Shown here: positions 35,279-44,184 of the stretch, one piece after another
Layout: every line of letters begins with the position of its first letter
Numbering within the stretch: position 1 is the first letter of the stretch
Assembly: GCF_001544615.1 (NCBI RefSeq)
Contig: NZ_FCNV02000002.1
Coordinates: forward strand, 310,001-374,000
Direction of reading: 5' to 3'
Length of the DNA stretch: 64,000 nt
DNA from: Caballeronia concitans
GTDB lineage: Bacteria; Pseudomonadota; Gammaproteobacteria; Burkholderiales; Burkholderiaceae
Notes under the pieces: generated by a model
What the model saw: the letters and a program-made list of their open reading frames with translations, nothing else
Told to the model about the DNA's origin: nothing
The model's database searches: none
Position numbers and translations under genes: made by a program

Positions 35279-35520
35279 ACGACGCAGCCGCGCCAAGGTC
35301 ATCGCCCCGCTCCTGGAATTGAGCCACAAGAGCAGCATGCCATTGACGAACGTGACCGGCTGCGCGGAACCGCCCGCCGCGTTGGGCCGGCCGCTTCGCG
35401 CCACGCGCCAGGCGAGCCACAGCAAGATACGCGGAACCCAGCGCCTTCACGATGCGTTACAGCGCGGGCATCGCCAAGGGAATGCCGCCGAGTCCCAGTG
35501 CGGCGACGGCTGCAAGCAAA
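35279..35520 (-). pseudogene. Remnant of a LysE/RhtB-family exporter gene
   Basis: On the minus strand, combining frames gives ALGLGGIPLAMPAL, then VKALGSAYL, then LWLAWRVARSGRPN and QPVTFVNGMLLLWLN. This is the membrane pattern of LysE/RhtB amino-acid exporters, interrupted by an in-frame stop (near 35458) and at least one frameshift (near 35420). The N-terminal part is not recognisable. It sits beside an amino-acid uptake operon. Confidence 0.6.
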
Positions 35521-36287
35521 CATTGATGAAGCGCGCATGCGTTTGGTTCGTGAGACGCTCCGCGCACGGCTGGATGCGCTCTTAGCGATGAGCCGATTCG
35601 TTAGCGCAAGCAGAATGCCGGTGATTATGCGATTCCCGCGCTTACCTTGCGGGATGAAGTTGCGGGAGGACAGTCGGAGTTTGCGGCGCGTATTGCGTGA
35701 GGCGCATGTCATTGCAAGCCGATTGGACGATTATTGCGCCTTGCGCTGATAACGGACCTTCAACGCATCGAGCACCCAGCAGAGTTCGTAACAATTCTCG
35801 CAACGATATCCGAGTGAATTTCTCGAAACACAGTTTTTAGCTGGCCGAACCATTGCCTCTCTGGGCGGAGGAATGCTCATCGGACGGCACGATCCGCAAA
35901 CACTGACACCGCCACCTCCGCCTCACAGTCGTGAGTCACCGTCGCTCAAACTGCTCCCGCACCGCCCCATCCCATATCAAGCGTTTAAATAGAAAGACTA
36001 TTTCCCATGCGATCACCGGGAAAACGCTAATCGAAACCCGAAAAGACCCTGCATATAGTTTGCCTAATTCAAAAAGAACGCCGCCTCGAAGCGAAATCCG
36101 AAATGTGGGATTTAGTGAATTTAGCTAAACGTCCACACTATTTCTTTCAAGCGCGCATCACCTGCTAAATGCAAGCCGCTGCAAGCCATCGCTAAGCAGC
36201 GCCGATCACCAGCCAGCATCCGAAAGAGATCGACGACGAGTCGACCGATCGACCAACGACTAACCAAGAACAGGACCGGAGGAAGAC
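35521..36287. other. Non-coding stretch before the FrcBCA-type importer
   Basis: No credible protein gene. The left third still has GC-rich codon-like composition, with an 83-codon frame at 35498-35749 lacking a ribosome-binding site, so it is probably decayed sequence. From about 35980 the DNA becomes AT-richer. It contains a small inverted repeat AAATAG-AAAGA-CTATTT (35987-36003) and TTTAG...CTAAA near 36112. This is probably the promoter region of the sugar importer at 36288. Confidence 0.45.
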
Positions 36288-37406
36288 ATGGCGCAGAAAC
36301 GGGACGACTCGCAAGAGGACAGCACGAACGGCAGCGGCATCGTCAATGCAGGCCGGCGCGGCCTGATGCAAGGCGCGGGACTCGGCGCCGCGCTGTCGCT
36401 GCTCGGCGCGGCCGGCGGCGCGGGCGGCTTGATCTCCAGCGCGCAAGCCGCGGAAGCGGCATTCCCGCAACACAAGCGCTGGAAGATCGTCTTCGTGAAC
36501 CACGTCACCACGAACCCGTTCTTCGTCCCGACGCAATACGGCATTCAGGACGCATGTTCGCTGCTCGGCATGGATTATCAGTGGACAGGATCGGCCACAT
36601 CGGATGCCGGCGAAATGGTGCGCGCCGTGAATTCGGCCATTGCTGCGAAAGCCGACGCCATCGCCGTGCCTATCGTCGATCCGAACGCATTCGACAAGCC
36701 GATTCAGGCCGCGCTCGATGCGGGCATTCCCGTGTTCGCTTACAACGCCGATGCGCCGCGCGGCAAGACGAGCCCGCGCCTCGCGTACATCGGGCAGGAC
36801 CTGTATCTGTCGGGCTATCAGATGGGCGAGCGTATCGCGAGTCTCATCGACAGCGGTCTTGTCGCGCTCTTCATCGCGACGCCGGGTCAGCTCAACATCC
36901 AGCCGCGTCTCGATGGCGCGAGCGACGCCATCAAGAAGTCCGGCAAGAAGATCGACATTCAAACGGTGGCGACGGGCGCGACCGTCAACGAAGAACTCTC
37001 GAAGATCAAGGCGTTCTATCTCGGCCACCAGGACCTCAAAGGCATGTTCGCCGTCGATGCCGGCAGCACGCAGGGCGTCGCGCAAGTGATGAAGGAATCG
37101 AACCTGCCGTCGAAGGGCGTGCATGGCGGCGGCTTCGATTTGCTGCCGCAGACCATCCAGCTCATTCAGGAAGGATTCCTCGATTTCACCATCGACCAGC
37201 AGCCGTATGTACAAGGCTTCTATACGGTGATGGAAGCGTTCACCTTCCTCGCGTCGGGCGGACTGGTCGGGCCTGCCAACATCAACACCGGTCTCAAGTT
37301 CGTGACGAAGAGCACCGTCGAGCCGTATCTCAACACCTCGACGCGCTATGAAGGCAAGACCACCAAGCCGCAGATCGTTCCGATGCACGGCGCCATCAAA
37401 TCGTAA
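36288..37406 (+). CDS. Sugar ABC importer binding protein with Tat-like signal
   Basis: A 372-aa type 1 periplasmic binding protein of the FrcB/RbsB kind. The N-terminus has a hydrophilic leader, then AGRRGLMQGAGLGAALSLLG, a twin-arginine-like signal, with cleavage likely after AQA near residue 54. Motifs AIAVPIVDPNAFDKP and VFAYNADAPRG are typical of the family. GGAGGAAG precedes the ATG. Its stop shares one base with the permease start (TAATG). Confidence 0.88.
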   Translation: MAQKRDDSQEDSTNGSGIVNAGRRGLMQGAGLGAALSLLGAAGGAGGLISSAQAAEAAFPQHKRWKIVFVNHVTTNPFFVPTQYGIQDACSLLGMDYQWTGSATSDAGEMVRAVNSAIAAKADAIAVPIVDPNAFDKPIQAALDAGIPVFAYNADAPRGKTSPRLAYIGQDLYLSGYQMGERIASLIDSGLVALFIATPGQLNIQPRLDGASDAIKKSGKKIDIQTVATGATVNEELSKIKAFYLGHQDLKGMFAVDAGSTQGVAQVMKESNLPSKGVHGGGFDLLPQTIQLIQEGFLDFTIDQQPYVQGFYTVMEAFTFLASGGLVGPANINTGLKFVTKSTVEPYLNTSTRYEGKTTKPQIVPMHGAIKS

Positions 37407-38416
37407 TGAACACGGTCAATCAATCCGGCAAGACAGAGACGCCCGCGCGGCTTCAACGGCCGCGCGGCGCATGGACGTCGCACTGGGCCGCGGAGTTGCG
37501 CATCTTTCTCGTGGCGATCCTGTTGGCCGCGTATTTCCAGATCGTCAATCACGACTTCCTGCTGTCCAACGCGAGCCTCGTGAACCTGTCGCAGTTCATC
37601 GCGCCGGTGGCGATCATCGCGTTCGGCGAGATCATGCTGATGATCGGCGGCGACATCGATCTTTCAGCAGGCATGGTGTTCGCGTTCGCGCCGTTCATCA
37701 TGGTGTTCGCGAACGAAGCGGGCGCGCCGATGTGGCTCGCGGTCATCGCAGGACTCATCGCCGCGGCGATCATCGGCTTCGTGAACGGCGCGGTGACCGT
37801 GTTTCTGCGCTTGCCCTCGTTCGTCACGACGCTCGGCACGCTGTTTCTCATCAACGGCATCACGCTCACCATGTCGCGCGGCACGCCCGCCGCCACGCCG
37901 GGCTCGCCCGAGTTCGCTGCAATCATGGGTTCGTGGGGCTATAGCGAGATCATCTGGACGATCGCGCTCGCGTTCATCATGCATGTTTTGCTGCGGCATA
38001 CGCGATGGGGCTTGCACACGCAAGCGGCCGGCGCGAATGCGCTCGGCGCGAGCGAAGCGGGCATTCATGTGAATCGCCTGCGCCTCGGAAACTTCGTGCT
38101 GGCCGCCGTGCTTGCCGGTTTGACCGGCATTCTCGAAGGCTTTCGCATCACGTCCATCGATCCTCAAGCGGGCGGCAATCAGATCATGTTTCTTGCTGTC
38201 GCTGCGGCGGTGATCGGCGGCACGCCTCTGACGGGCGGCTCGGGCACCATCGTCGGCGGTCTGCTGGGCGCGGCGGTGCTCGGCATTCTGAGCGACGGCT
38301 TCACGCTCATCGGCATCAACGCCTTCACGTTCAACATCATTCTCGGAGCTGCGATTCTCGCCGCGATGATCTTCAATATCCACGTCGGACGCATCCGGCG
38401 CAAAGGGGCACGATGA
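37406..38416 (+). CDS. Sugar ABC importer permease (FrcC/RbsC type)
   Basis: A 336-aa permease with the signatures GGDIDLSAGMVFAFAPF, SFVTTLGTLFLING and GGTPLTGGSGTIVGG, and about nine membrane helices. It overlaps the binding-protein stop by one base and the ATPase start by four (ATGA), so the three are translationally coupled. Confidence 0.9.
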   Translation: MNTVNQSGKTETPARLQRPRGAWTSHWAAELRIFLVAILLAAYFQIVNHDFLLSNASLVNLSQFIAPVAIIAFGEIMLMIGGDIDLSAGMVFAFAPFIMVFANEAGAPMWLAVIAGLIAAAIIGFVNGAVTVFLRLPSFVTTLGTLFLINGITLTMSRGTPAATPGSPEFAAIMGSWGYSEIIWTIALAFIMHVLLRHTRWGLHTQAAGANALGASEAGIHVNRLRLGNFVLAAVLAGLTGILEGFRITSIDPQAGGNQIMFLAVAAAVIGGTPLTGGSGTIVGGLLGAAVLGILSDGFTLIGINAFTFNIILGAAILAAMIFNIHVGRIRRKGAR

Positions 38417-39213
38417 TGGATGCATCGCAAGTCGCGCCCGCCGGTCTCGCGCTACGCGGCGATTCGCTCGTCAAGCGCTTTGGCGCCGTGACCGCGCTCG
38501 ACGGCGTATCGCTCACGCTCGGCAAAGGCGAAATTCTCGGCATACTCGGCGACAACGGCGCGGGCAAGTCCACGCTCGTCAAGATACTCACGGGCTTTCA
38601 TCAGCAGACGAGCGGCACGCTGCATGTGCACGGCGAAGAAACGCTGCTGCGCAACGTCGATCATGCGCGCGCGCTCGGCATCGAATGCGTGTATCAGGAC
38701 CTCGCGCTCGCGAACTCGCTGTCGATCTATCACAACATGTTCCTGAACCGCGAGATCGTGCGGAACGGGCCCGCGCGTCTGTTGCGTCTCGTCGATCACA
38801 AGCAGATGCGCGAGCGCGCGGCGCAATGTCTCGACGATATCGGCGTGCACGTGCCTTCCGTCGATCTGCCGGTTGAACGGCTTTCGGGCGGACAGCGTCA
38901 GGCGATCGCCGTGGCGCGCGCGGTCAATTCGAACGCGAAGATCCTGCTGCTCGACGAACCGCTCGCCGCGATGGGCGCGCGCGAAGCAGCGCTCATCATC
39001 GATCTCGTCATGCGGCTGAAAGAGAAAGGCGGCCTGTCGATCATCATGATCATGCACAACTACGCGCAGACGCTCGACATCGCGGATCGCATCATGTTGA
39101 TGCAGCGCGGACGCGTGACTTACGAACAGCGCAGCGCGAATACTTCGGTCGCCGAACTAATGGACATCGTGCGGCGCGAGTATCGCGCGATGCGCGCGAC
39201 GACTGCGAGTTAA
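38413..39213 (+). CDS. Sugar ABC importer ATPase, single domain (FrcA type)
   Basis: A 266-aa ATPase with one nucleotide-binding domain instead of the fused RbsA pair: Walker A GDNGAGKST, signature RLSGGQRQAIAVARAV and Walker B ILLLDEPLAAMG. Single-domain ATPases are a feature of FrcBCA-type fructose/ribose/mannose importers. The substrate is not identifiable, since no sugar-metabolic gene is attached. Confidence 0.9.
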   Translation: MMDASQVAPAGLALRGDSLVKRFGAVTALDGVSLTLGKGEILGILGDNGAGKSTLVKILTGFHQQTSGTLHVHGEETLLRNVDHARALGIECVYQDLALANSLSIYHNMFLNREIVRNGPARLLRLVDHKQMRERAAQCLDDIGVHVPSVDLPVERLSGGQRQAIAVARAVNSNAKILLLDEPLAAMGAREAALIIDLVMRLKEKGGLSIIMIMHNYAQTLDIADRIMLMQRGRVTYEQRSANTSVAELMDIVRREYRAMRATTAS

Positions 39214-39261
39214 GGAAAGCCCTTCTTTCGCAGCCGTATCGCGCGCATCGTCAAAGGCGCA

Positions 39262-40650
39262 TCACACGATCTTGCCGGGATTGAGCAGGCCGAGCGGATC
39301 GAGTGCGCTCTTGATCGCACGCATTGCATCGATGTCGGTCTCGCGGCGACTTTGCGGGAGGAAGTGCCGCTTCTTCACGCCGATGCCGTGCTCCGCCGAA
39401 ATCGAACCGTTCAGTTCGCGCGTGACGTCGTAGATCACGTGGTCGATGTCGTCGTGATCGTGCTTGCCCAGCCCCGGCACGTCCACGACGATATGGATGT
39501 TCCCATCGCCCAGATGCCCGTAGATGAGAATGAGCGCTTGCGGCCAGCGTTCGCGCAGCCGCGCTTCGCAACGCGCGGCCGCATCTCCCACCTGCGCGAT
39601 GGAAAAGCTGACATCGTAAGCCGCGTGGTTCGGAATGAAGCGCTGATATTCGCCGGGCGCATCGCGGATGGCCCAGAACGCGAGCGCATGCGCTTCGGAC
39701 GACGCGATCGCCGCATCCGTCACGACGCCCTCTTCCAGCATCGCGCCGAGGAACTCTTCGAACGCCTCGTTGTGTCGAACGGGATCGGTGCCGACGCTTT
39801 CCAGCAGCACGTAGAACGGATGCGACGACCCGAGCGGCGCGCGCAGATTCGGCAGATTGCCGAGGACGGCATCGTGATAACCGGCCCACATGACTTCGAA
39901 CGCCGATACGCCCGGCGCGAGTCCGGCCTGCGCGCGCGTGAGCAGCGTCGTCACGGCCTTGAAGTCCGGCAGGCCGCACCATGCGGTCGCGGTCGCCGTG
40001 GGCTTCGGACGCAGGCGCAGCACGACGCGCGTGATGACCGCAAGCGTGCCTTCGCTGCCGATCAATAGATGGCGCAGGTCGTAGCCGCTGTTGTTCTTGA
40101 TCATCTTGGAGAGGCCGCCTACGACCGCGCCGCTCGCGAGCACCGCTTCGAGGCCGAGCACCTGATCGCGCATCATGCCGTACTTGATGACGCGATTGCC
40201 GCCCGCGTTCGTCGCGAGGTTGCCGCCGATGGTGCAACTGCCGCGCGCGCCCAGATCGAGCGGAAAGTAGAAGCCCGCCGCGCTCGCCGCTTCCTGCACG
40301 TTTTGCAGCACCGCGCCGGCTTCGACCGTCATGGTGCCCGAGACTTCATCAATCTCGACGATGCGGTTCATGCGGTCCAGACTCAGCGCCACTTCGCCGC
40401 CGCGCGCGTTCGCCCCGCCGACGAGGCCCGTCAACCCGCCCTGCGTCACCATGGGTTGCTGATAGCGCGTGCAGATGGCCAGCGCCTGTGCCACTTCTTC
40501 CGTATTGCGCGGACGAATGACCGCGAGCGGCACTTCGCCCGGCAAGCCGCTCCAGTCGACCACGCGCCGGTCGCCGAATTCATCGGGCAGCGCGACCACG
40601 TCCGCGCCGAGGGTTTCGCGCAATGCGCTTACAGCTTCGCCTGCCGTCAT
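39262..40650 (-). CDS. FAD-linked D-2-hydroxyacid dehydrogenase (GlcD/D2HGDH type)
   Basis: A 462-aa vanillyl-alcohol-oxidase-fold flavoprotein. The PCMH FAD-binding domain (about 35-215) has PMVTQGGLTGLVGG and GSCTIGGNLATNAGGNRVIKYG. The C-terminal FAD-oxidase domain has the metal-binding GHLGDGNIH and AEHGIGVKK. Candidate substrates are D-lactate, glycolate or D-2-hydroxyglutarate; the sequence does not decide. It is convergent with the sugar importer, separated by about 50 bases. Confidence 0.87.
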   Translation of the reverse strand: MTAGEAVSALRETLGADVVALPDEFGDRRVVDWSGLPGEVPLAVIRPRNTEEVAQALAICTRYQQPMVTQGGLTGLVGGANARGGEVALSLDRMNRIVEIDEVSGTMTVEAGAVLQNVQEAASAAGFYFPLDLGARGSCTIGGNLATNAGGNRVIKYGMMRDQVLGLEAVLASGAVVGGLSKMIKNNSGYDLRHLLIGSEGTLAVITRVVLRLRPKPTATATAWCGLPDFKAVTTLLTRAQAGLAPGVSAFEVMWAGYHDAVLGNLPNLRAPLGSSHPFYVLLESVGTDPVRHNEAFEEFLGAMLEEGVVTDAAIASSEAHALAFWAIRDAPGEYQRFIPNHAAYDVSFSIAQVGDAAARCEARLRERWPQALILIYGHLGDGNIHIVVDVPGLGKHDHDDIDHVIYDVTRELNGSISAEHGIGVKKRHFLPQSRRETDIDAMRAIKSALDPLGLLNPGKIV

Positions 40651-40820
40651 GTGCTGCGTGTCTCCATGTCGATGTCGATGGTTCGCCGGATCGCATGAAC
40701 GCGATCCTTCATTCGCGGCCTATGCCGCGTGGCGCCATGACATGAATAGAACACGTCGTCGCGATTCATGGCAAGCATTTCCGCCAGCGAAATGCTGGCA
40801 GGCGTGAGCAGGCCGAAGCG

Positions 40821-41123
40821 CTACTGCGCCGCGCTGCCCCCTATGCCTGCTTTCTTCTGCGCGTTCTGCAGGTTTTGCGGATAGTCGGGATCGTTCCCCC
40901 TCGACGGGTTGTAGCCCGCATCCTCCAGCTTCTTGAGCTCGGCGTTCTTCTTCGCGCGCGCCTGCTTGCGCGCCGCCTTCTTCTGTTCCTTCGTCATGGG
41001 CGCGGCTTGCGTCGTTGCAGTCGCACCGGAAGCGCTGGTCTGCGCGTAGGCAGGCGACACGGCGAACGCGCCCGCAGCCGGCACGATGAACGACAAGGCA
41101 ATAATGGCGATTCTGTTTTTCAT
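40821..41123 (-). CDS. Small DUF4148-like exported protein
   Basis: A 100-aa protein starting MKNRIAIIALSF, with a signal peptide cut after PAYA. The mature part is a basic, coiled region MTKEQKKAARKQARAKKNAELKK followed by LEDAGYNP ... DYPQNLQNAQKKAG. The last segment matches the 'aGYnP...YP..lQ.A' pattern of DUF4148 proteins, which are abundant in Burkholderiales and of unknown role. A longer frame upstream lacks a signal peptide. Confidence 0.72.
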   Translation of the reverse strand: MKNRIAIIALSFIVPAAGAFAVSPAYAQTSASGATATTQAAPMTKEQKKAARKQARAKKNAELKKLEDAGYNPSRGNDPDYPQNLQNAQKKAGIGGSAAQ

Positions 41124-41245
41124 GACGACCCCGTTTTTGGATGAGATGCTGCGTCCGAGTATAGAAGCAAAACATGCCCTTCGCTGCGGTATGCGGCGTC
41201 TGGTCGTACAAGCGTGTTCAGCCGCAGTGAACAGTCGCAATTAAA

Positions 41246-41278
41246 AAGCCGCCGTTCCTGCAAAGGAATCGGCAGCTT
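41246..41278 (-). terminator. Rho-independent terminator after the udh-MFS operon
   Basis: Read on the minus strand, a stem of about 13 bp (one mismatch, one bulge) with loop TTGC ends in GGCTTTTTAATT. It lies about 40 bases after the MFS stop. The T-run on the minus strand sets its direction. Confidence 0.8.
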
Positions 41279-41315
41279 GAAACAATAGGCCGATACGTCA
41301 CGCATCGGCGCAACG

Positions 41316-42608
41316 TTATTTTGCCGCTGCGCCCGCTGCGACCCACTGCGGTTGCGCGGTCTTGTCGTCGCGTCTTGCGAGCAGACACACGACGCCCGCC
41401 GCGATGATGTCGAACACGGCCAGCACCACGAACAACGGGCTATAGCCGATCTGCGTCACCAGCACGCCGAACAGCGCCGTGAACGCCGCCGCGCCGAGAT
41501 AACCCGCCATGCCGCCCATGCCCGTCGCGGTCGCGACTTCGTTCTTGCCGAACATGTCGGATGTGATCGCATACAACGCGCCCGACAAGGTCTGATGCGC
41601 GAAGCCGCCGACGCACAGCAATGCCACCGCGGCATAAGGGCTCGCCACGAGGCCGACGCACGCCGGTCCGATCATGCACAGCGCGCCCACCACGAACACC
41701 ATCTTGCGCGACGTGAACAGCGAGACCTTCGCGTACTTGTGAAACAGCGGGCTCAGATAGCCGCCCAGCACGCAGCCGATATCCGCCGCGAGGAACGGCA
41801 TCCATGCGTACATCGCGACTTCCTTCAGGTTCATGTGACGCTCGGTCATCATATAGAGCGGAATCCACGCATTGAACGTCTGCCACGCCGGCTCGGAAAG
41901 AATGCGCGGAATGCCGATCGCCCAGAAGTCGCGGGTGCGCAGCATCGCAAGCCGGCTGCGCTTCACGCCGCCCGCATCGGCATGGATCGCTTCCTGGCCG
42001 CTCAGGATGTAGTCGCGCTCGCCGTCGCCCAGCATCTTTTGCTTGCGCGGATGCTGATACAGCGCCATCCACAGCACGCACCAGATCACGCCCGCCACGC
42101 CGACCATCACGAACGCCAATTGCCATTCGCCGTGCATCAGCGCCCACACGACGAGCGGCGGTGCGAGCAGTGCGCCGATGGACGAGCCGATGTTGAACCA
42201 GCCGATCGCCACCGACCGCTCTTTCGCCGGAAACCACTCGCTCGTCGCCTTGACGCCGGCCGGAATGCCCGCCGCCTCGGCCACGCCGAGCAGGCCGCGG
42301 AAGAACGCGAGGCTGCGCCAGCCCGTCGACCACGCCGCCGCCGCGCAGGCGAGCGACCACGCGAGGGCGAACGCCACGAAGCCGAGCTTGGTGCCGATGG
42401 TATCGAGCACGAAGCCCGCCACCGGCTGCATGAACGCATAACAGAGCTGCCACGCCACCACGACGTGCGCGTATTGCTCGGTGGTGATGTGCAGGTCCTT
42501 CATGAGGCTCGGCGCCGCGACCGACAGCGTATTGCGAGCCAGATAGTTGATGATGAGGCCAGCCGCGACGAGGCTGACCATCCACCAGCGAATGCCTTTG
42601 ATTTTCAT
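41316..42608 (-). CDS. MFS transporter of the hexuronate/aldarate (ExuT/GudP) type
   Basis: A 430-aa, 12-helix anion:cation symporter. The N-terminus RWWMVSLVAAGLIINYLARNTLSVAAPSLMKDL and the motif GLLGVAEAAGIPAGVKATSEWFPAKERSVAIGWFN are characteristic of uptake systems for hexuronates, glucarate/galactarate and related acids. It lies 27 bases after uronate dehydrogenase on the same strand, so it probably imports galacturonate or glucuronate. Confidence 0.9.
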   Translation of the reverse strand: MKIKGIRWWMVSLVAAGLIINYLARNTLSVAAPSLMKDLHITTEQYAHVVVAWQLCYAFMQPVAGFVLDTIGTKLGFVAFALAWSLACAAAAWSTGWRSLAFFRGLLGVAEAAGIPAGVKATSEWFPAKERSVAIGWFNIGSSIGALLAPPLVVWALMHGEWQLAFVMVGVAGVIWCVLWMALYQHPRKQKMLGDGERDYILSGQEAIHADAGGVKRSRLAMLRTRDFWAIGIPRILSEPAWQTFNAWIPLYMMTERHMNLKEVAMYAWMPFLAADIGCVLGGYLSPLFHKYAKVSLFTSRKMVFVVGALCMIGPACVGLVASPYAAVALLCVGGFAHQTLSGALYAITSDMFGKNEVATATGMGGMAGYLGAAAFTALFGVLVTQIGYSPLFVVLAVFDIIAAGVVCLLARRDDKTAQPQWVAAGAAAK

Positions 42609-42626
42609 GTGAAGTCTCCTCCCGAC

Positions 42627-42640
42627 CCTGACCGGTCAGG
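42627..42640. promoter_or_regulatory. 14-bp perfect palindrome at the udh/MFS junction
   Basis: CCTGACCGGTCAGG covers the udh stop codon and lies just upstream of the MFS ribosome-binding site. It could be an operator or a small RNA hairpin that tunes MFS expression. Confidence 0.3.
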
Positions 42641-43472
42641 ACTGTGCTGCCGGCGAAGCGGACTCGCCGCTCGCGGTCGTATCGTTACGTGAATAGTCGA
42701 TGCCGACGAAGCTGCCGCCCTGGAAGCGCTGACCGAGCGCATCGAGCGGATTCGGACGCGCGAGAATCTCGTCGGCGTAGTCCTCGGCGTTCTGCATCGG
42801 CTCATAACCGAGGCGCGCCGCGCCGCTGTTGTCCCACCAGCTGCGCGTGTTCGCGGACACGCCCCACACGGTCAGAAAGCCGATGTCCTCCGTTTCGATG
42901 CAGCGGTCGAGGAAATGCATCAGATCGCGATGACCGAACCACGTGCTCAGATGCCGCGGCTCGGTCGGCCGCTCGAGGCAACTGCCGATCCGCACGCATA
43001 CGCTTTCGATGCCGTGCTTGTCCCAGTACATGCGCGCGAGCGACTCGCCCCACACCTTGCTCAGGCCATAGAAGCCGTCCGGGCGCAGTTCGCAATCGAG
43101 GCCGAGGCGCTCGGTCACCGGATACATGCCGATCGCGTGATTGGAGCTTGCGAACACGATGCGCTTCACGCCGTGGCGGCGCGCGCCTTCGTACACTTCC
43201 ACGAGGCCGCGCAAGTTGTTCTCGATGATTTCGGGCAACGGACGCTCGACGCTCGTGCCGGCGAAGTGGATCAGCACATCGACGCCGTCGAGCAGGCGGT
43301 CCACCACGGCGGGATCGCGAAGATCGCCGTGCATGACGTCTTCACCTTCGACGAGCGGCGTGAGCGCGCGGGAGCCCGCGGCTGAACGTAACGGGATGCC
43401 ACGTTCGATGAACGCGGCGCGGACGACGCAGCCAAGCTGCCCTCCGGCGCCGCTCAGGGCGATCTTCTTCAT
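42636..43472 (-). CDS. udh: Uronate dehydrogenase
   Basis: An NAD+-dependent extended SDR of 278 aa that oxidises D-galacturonate or D-glucuronate to the aldarolactone. The nucleotide loop is SGAGGQLG (7-14) and the active site has Ser110 (FASSNHAIG), Tyr135 and Lys139 (YGLSK). Segments ERLG, VRIGSC, LSTWF and WGVSANTRSWWDN agree closely with Agrobacterium Udh. The ATG at 43472 (MKKIALSG) fits family N-termini. It is co-transcribed with the ExuT-type transporter. No dedicated regulator is adjacent. Confidence 0.88.
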   Translation of the reverse strand: MKKIALSGAGGQLGCVVRAAFIERGIPLRSAAGSRALTPLVEGEDVMHGDLRDPAVVDRLLDGVDVLIHFAGTSVERPLPEIIENNLRGLVEVYEGARRHGVKRIVFASSNHAIGMYPVTERLGLDCELRPDGFYGLSKVWGESLARMYWDKHGIESVCVRIGSCLERPTEPRHLSTWFGHRDLMHFLDRCIETEDIGFLTVWGVSANTRSWWDNSGAARLGYEPMQNAEDYADEILARPNPLDALGQRFQGGSFVGIDYSRNDTTASGESASPAAQS

Positions 43473-43725
43473 GGTTATCTTCGGGAAAAGCGATGGCCGT
43501 TGCTTTGCCATCGTCGTGTTCGGATAGTCGTACGATGACATACTATGCGTGCCGCGAAACTAGGCGATTACCCGTACGGTTGCGTCGTTAGGTAACCGTT
43601 TTCTTTCATCGGCTAGACCGCCGATTGCTTCGATTATCATGAGATGTCATATCTCTTACGGCTCAGTTGCGACGAGCTTTCGTATTCATCTTGTCGTCGT
43701 CGCGATGGCGAGCCGCCGCTTCGCG

Positions 43726-44184
43726 CTACTCCGCAGCCGGCAAAAGCGCCGACAACAGCCGCCGCAATTCCCTACCCTCGGCCGGCGTCAGCTTCGCCGT
43801 GAGAATGCGCTCCACCTGCTCCACGCGCGGACGCAACGCCGAAAGCTGCTTCTTGCCCGCCGGCGTCAGAAACAGCACGTAGCTGCGCTTGTCGACAGGA
43901 TCGTCGGAGCGTTCGATGAGTTCGTTGCGAACCATCCGCGCGACGAGATCGGCGATGGTCGACCGGTCCACGTCGAGTTCGTCGCCGAGCTGACGCTGAT
44001 TGACGCCCGGCGTCCGATGCAGAATCTCGAGCGCCGCATACTGTACGCTCGTGATCTCCGTGGACACCTCGCTTTGCCACACAGCCAGATGGCGCTGCTG
44101 CGCGCGGCGCACGAGGCTGCCGGTGAATTTTGAAAGCTCGTCGGGATGGTCGATTTTGGCCGGCACTATCTGGCGGTTCCGCAA
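43726..44184 (-). CDS. MarR-family regulator of 3-hydroxybenzoate hydroxylation
   Basis: A 152-aa MarR repressor with a winged helix at about 45-110 (VNQRQLGDELDVDRSTIADLVARM and wing DDPVDKRSYVLFLT). Its start overlaps the end of the mobA gene by 19 bases on the same strand, so it is read from the mobA promoter. MobR of Comamonas, which controls mobA in response to 3-hydroxybenzoate, is the natural comparison. Confidence 0.85.
   Translation of the reverse strand: MRNRQIVPAKIDHPDELSKFTGSLVRRAQQRHLAVWQSEVSTEITSVQYAALEILHRTPGVNQRQLGDELDVDRSTIADLVARMVRNELIERSDDPVDKRSYVLFLTPAGKKQLSALRPRVEQVERILTAKLTPAEGRELRRLLSALLPAAE

Noticed and set aside
35498-35749. 83-codon plus-strand frame
   Set aside because: Basic, helix-like composition but no ribosome-binding site and no family; it overlaps the decayed LysE/RhtB remnant. 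Treated as degenerate sequence.
36192-37388. Frame of 398 codons antisense to the FrcB-type binding protein
   Set aside because: Arg-rich mirror of a real gene, no start signal, no family.
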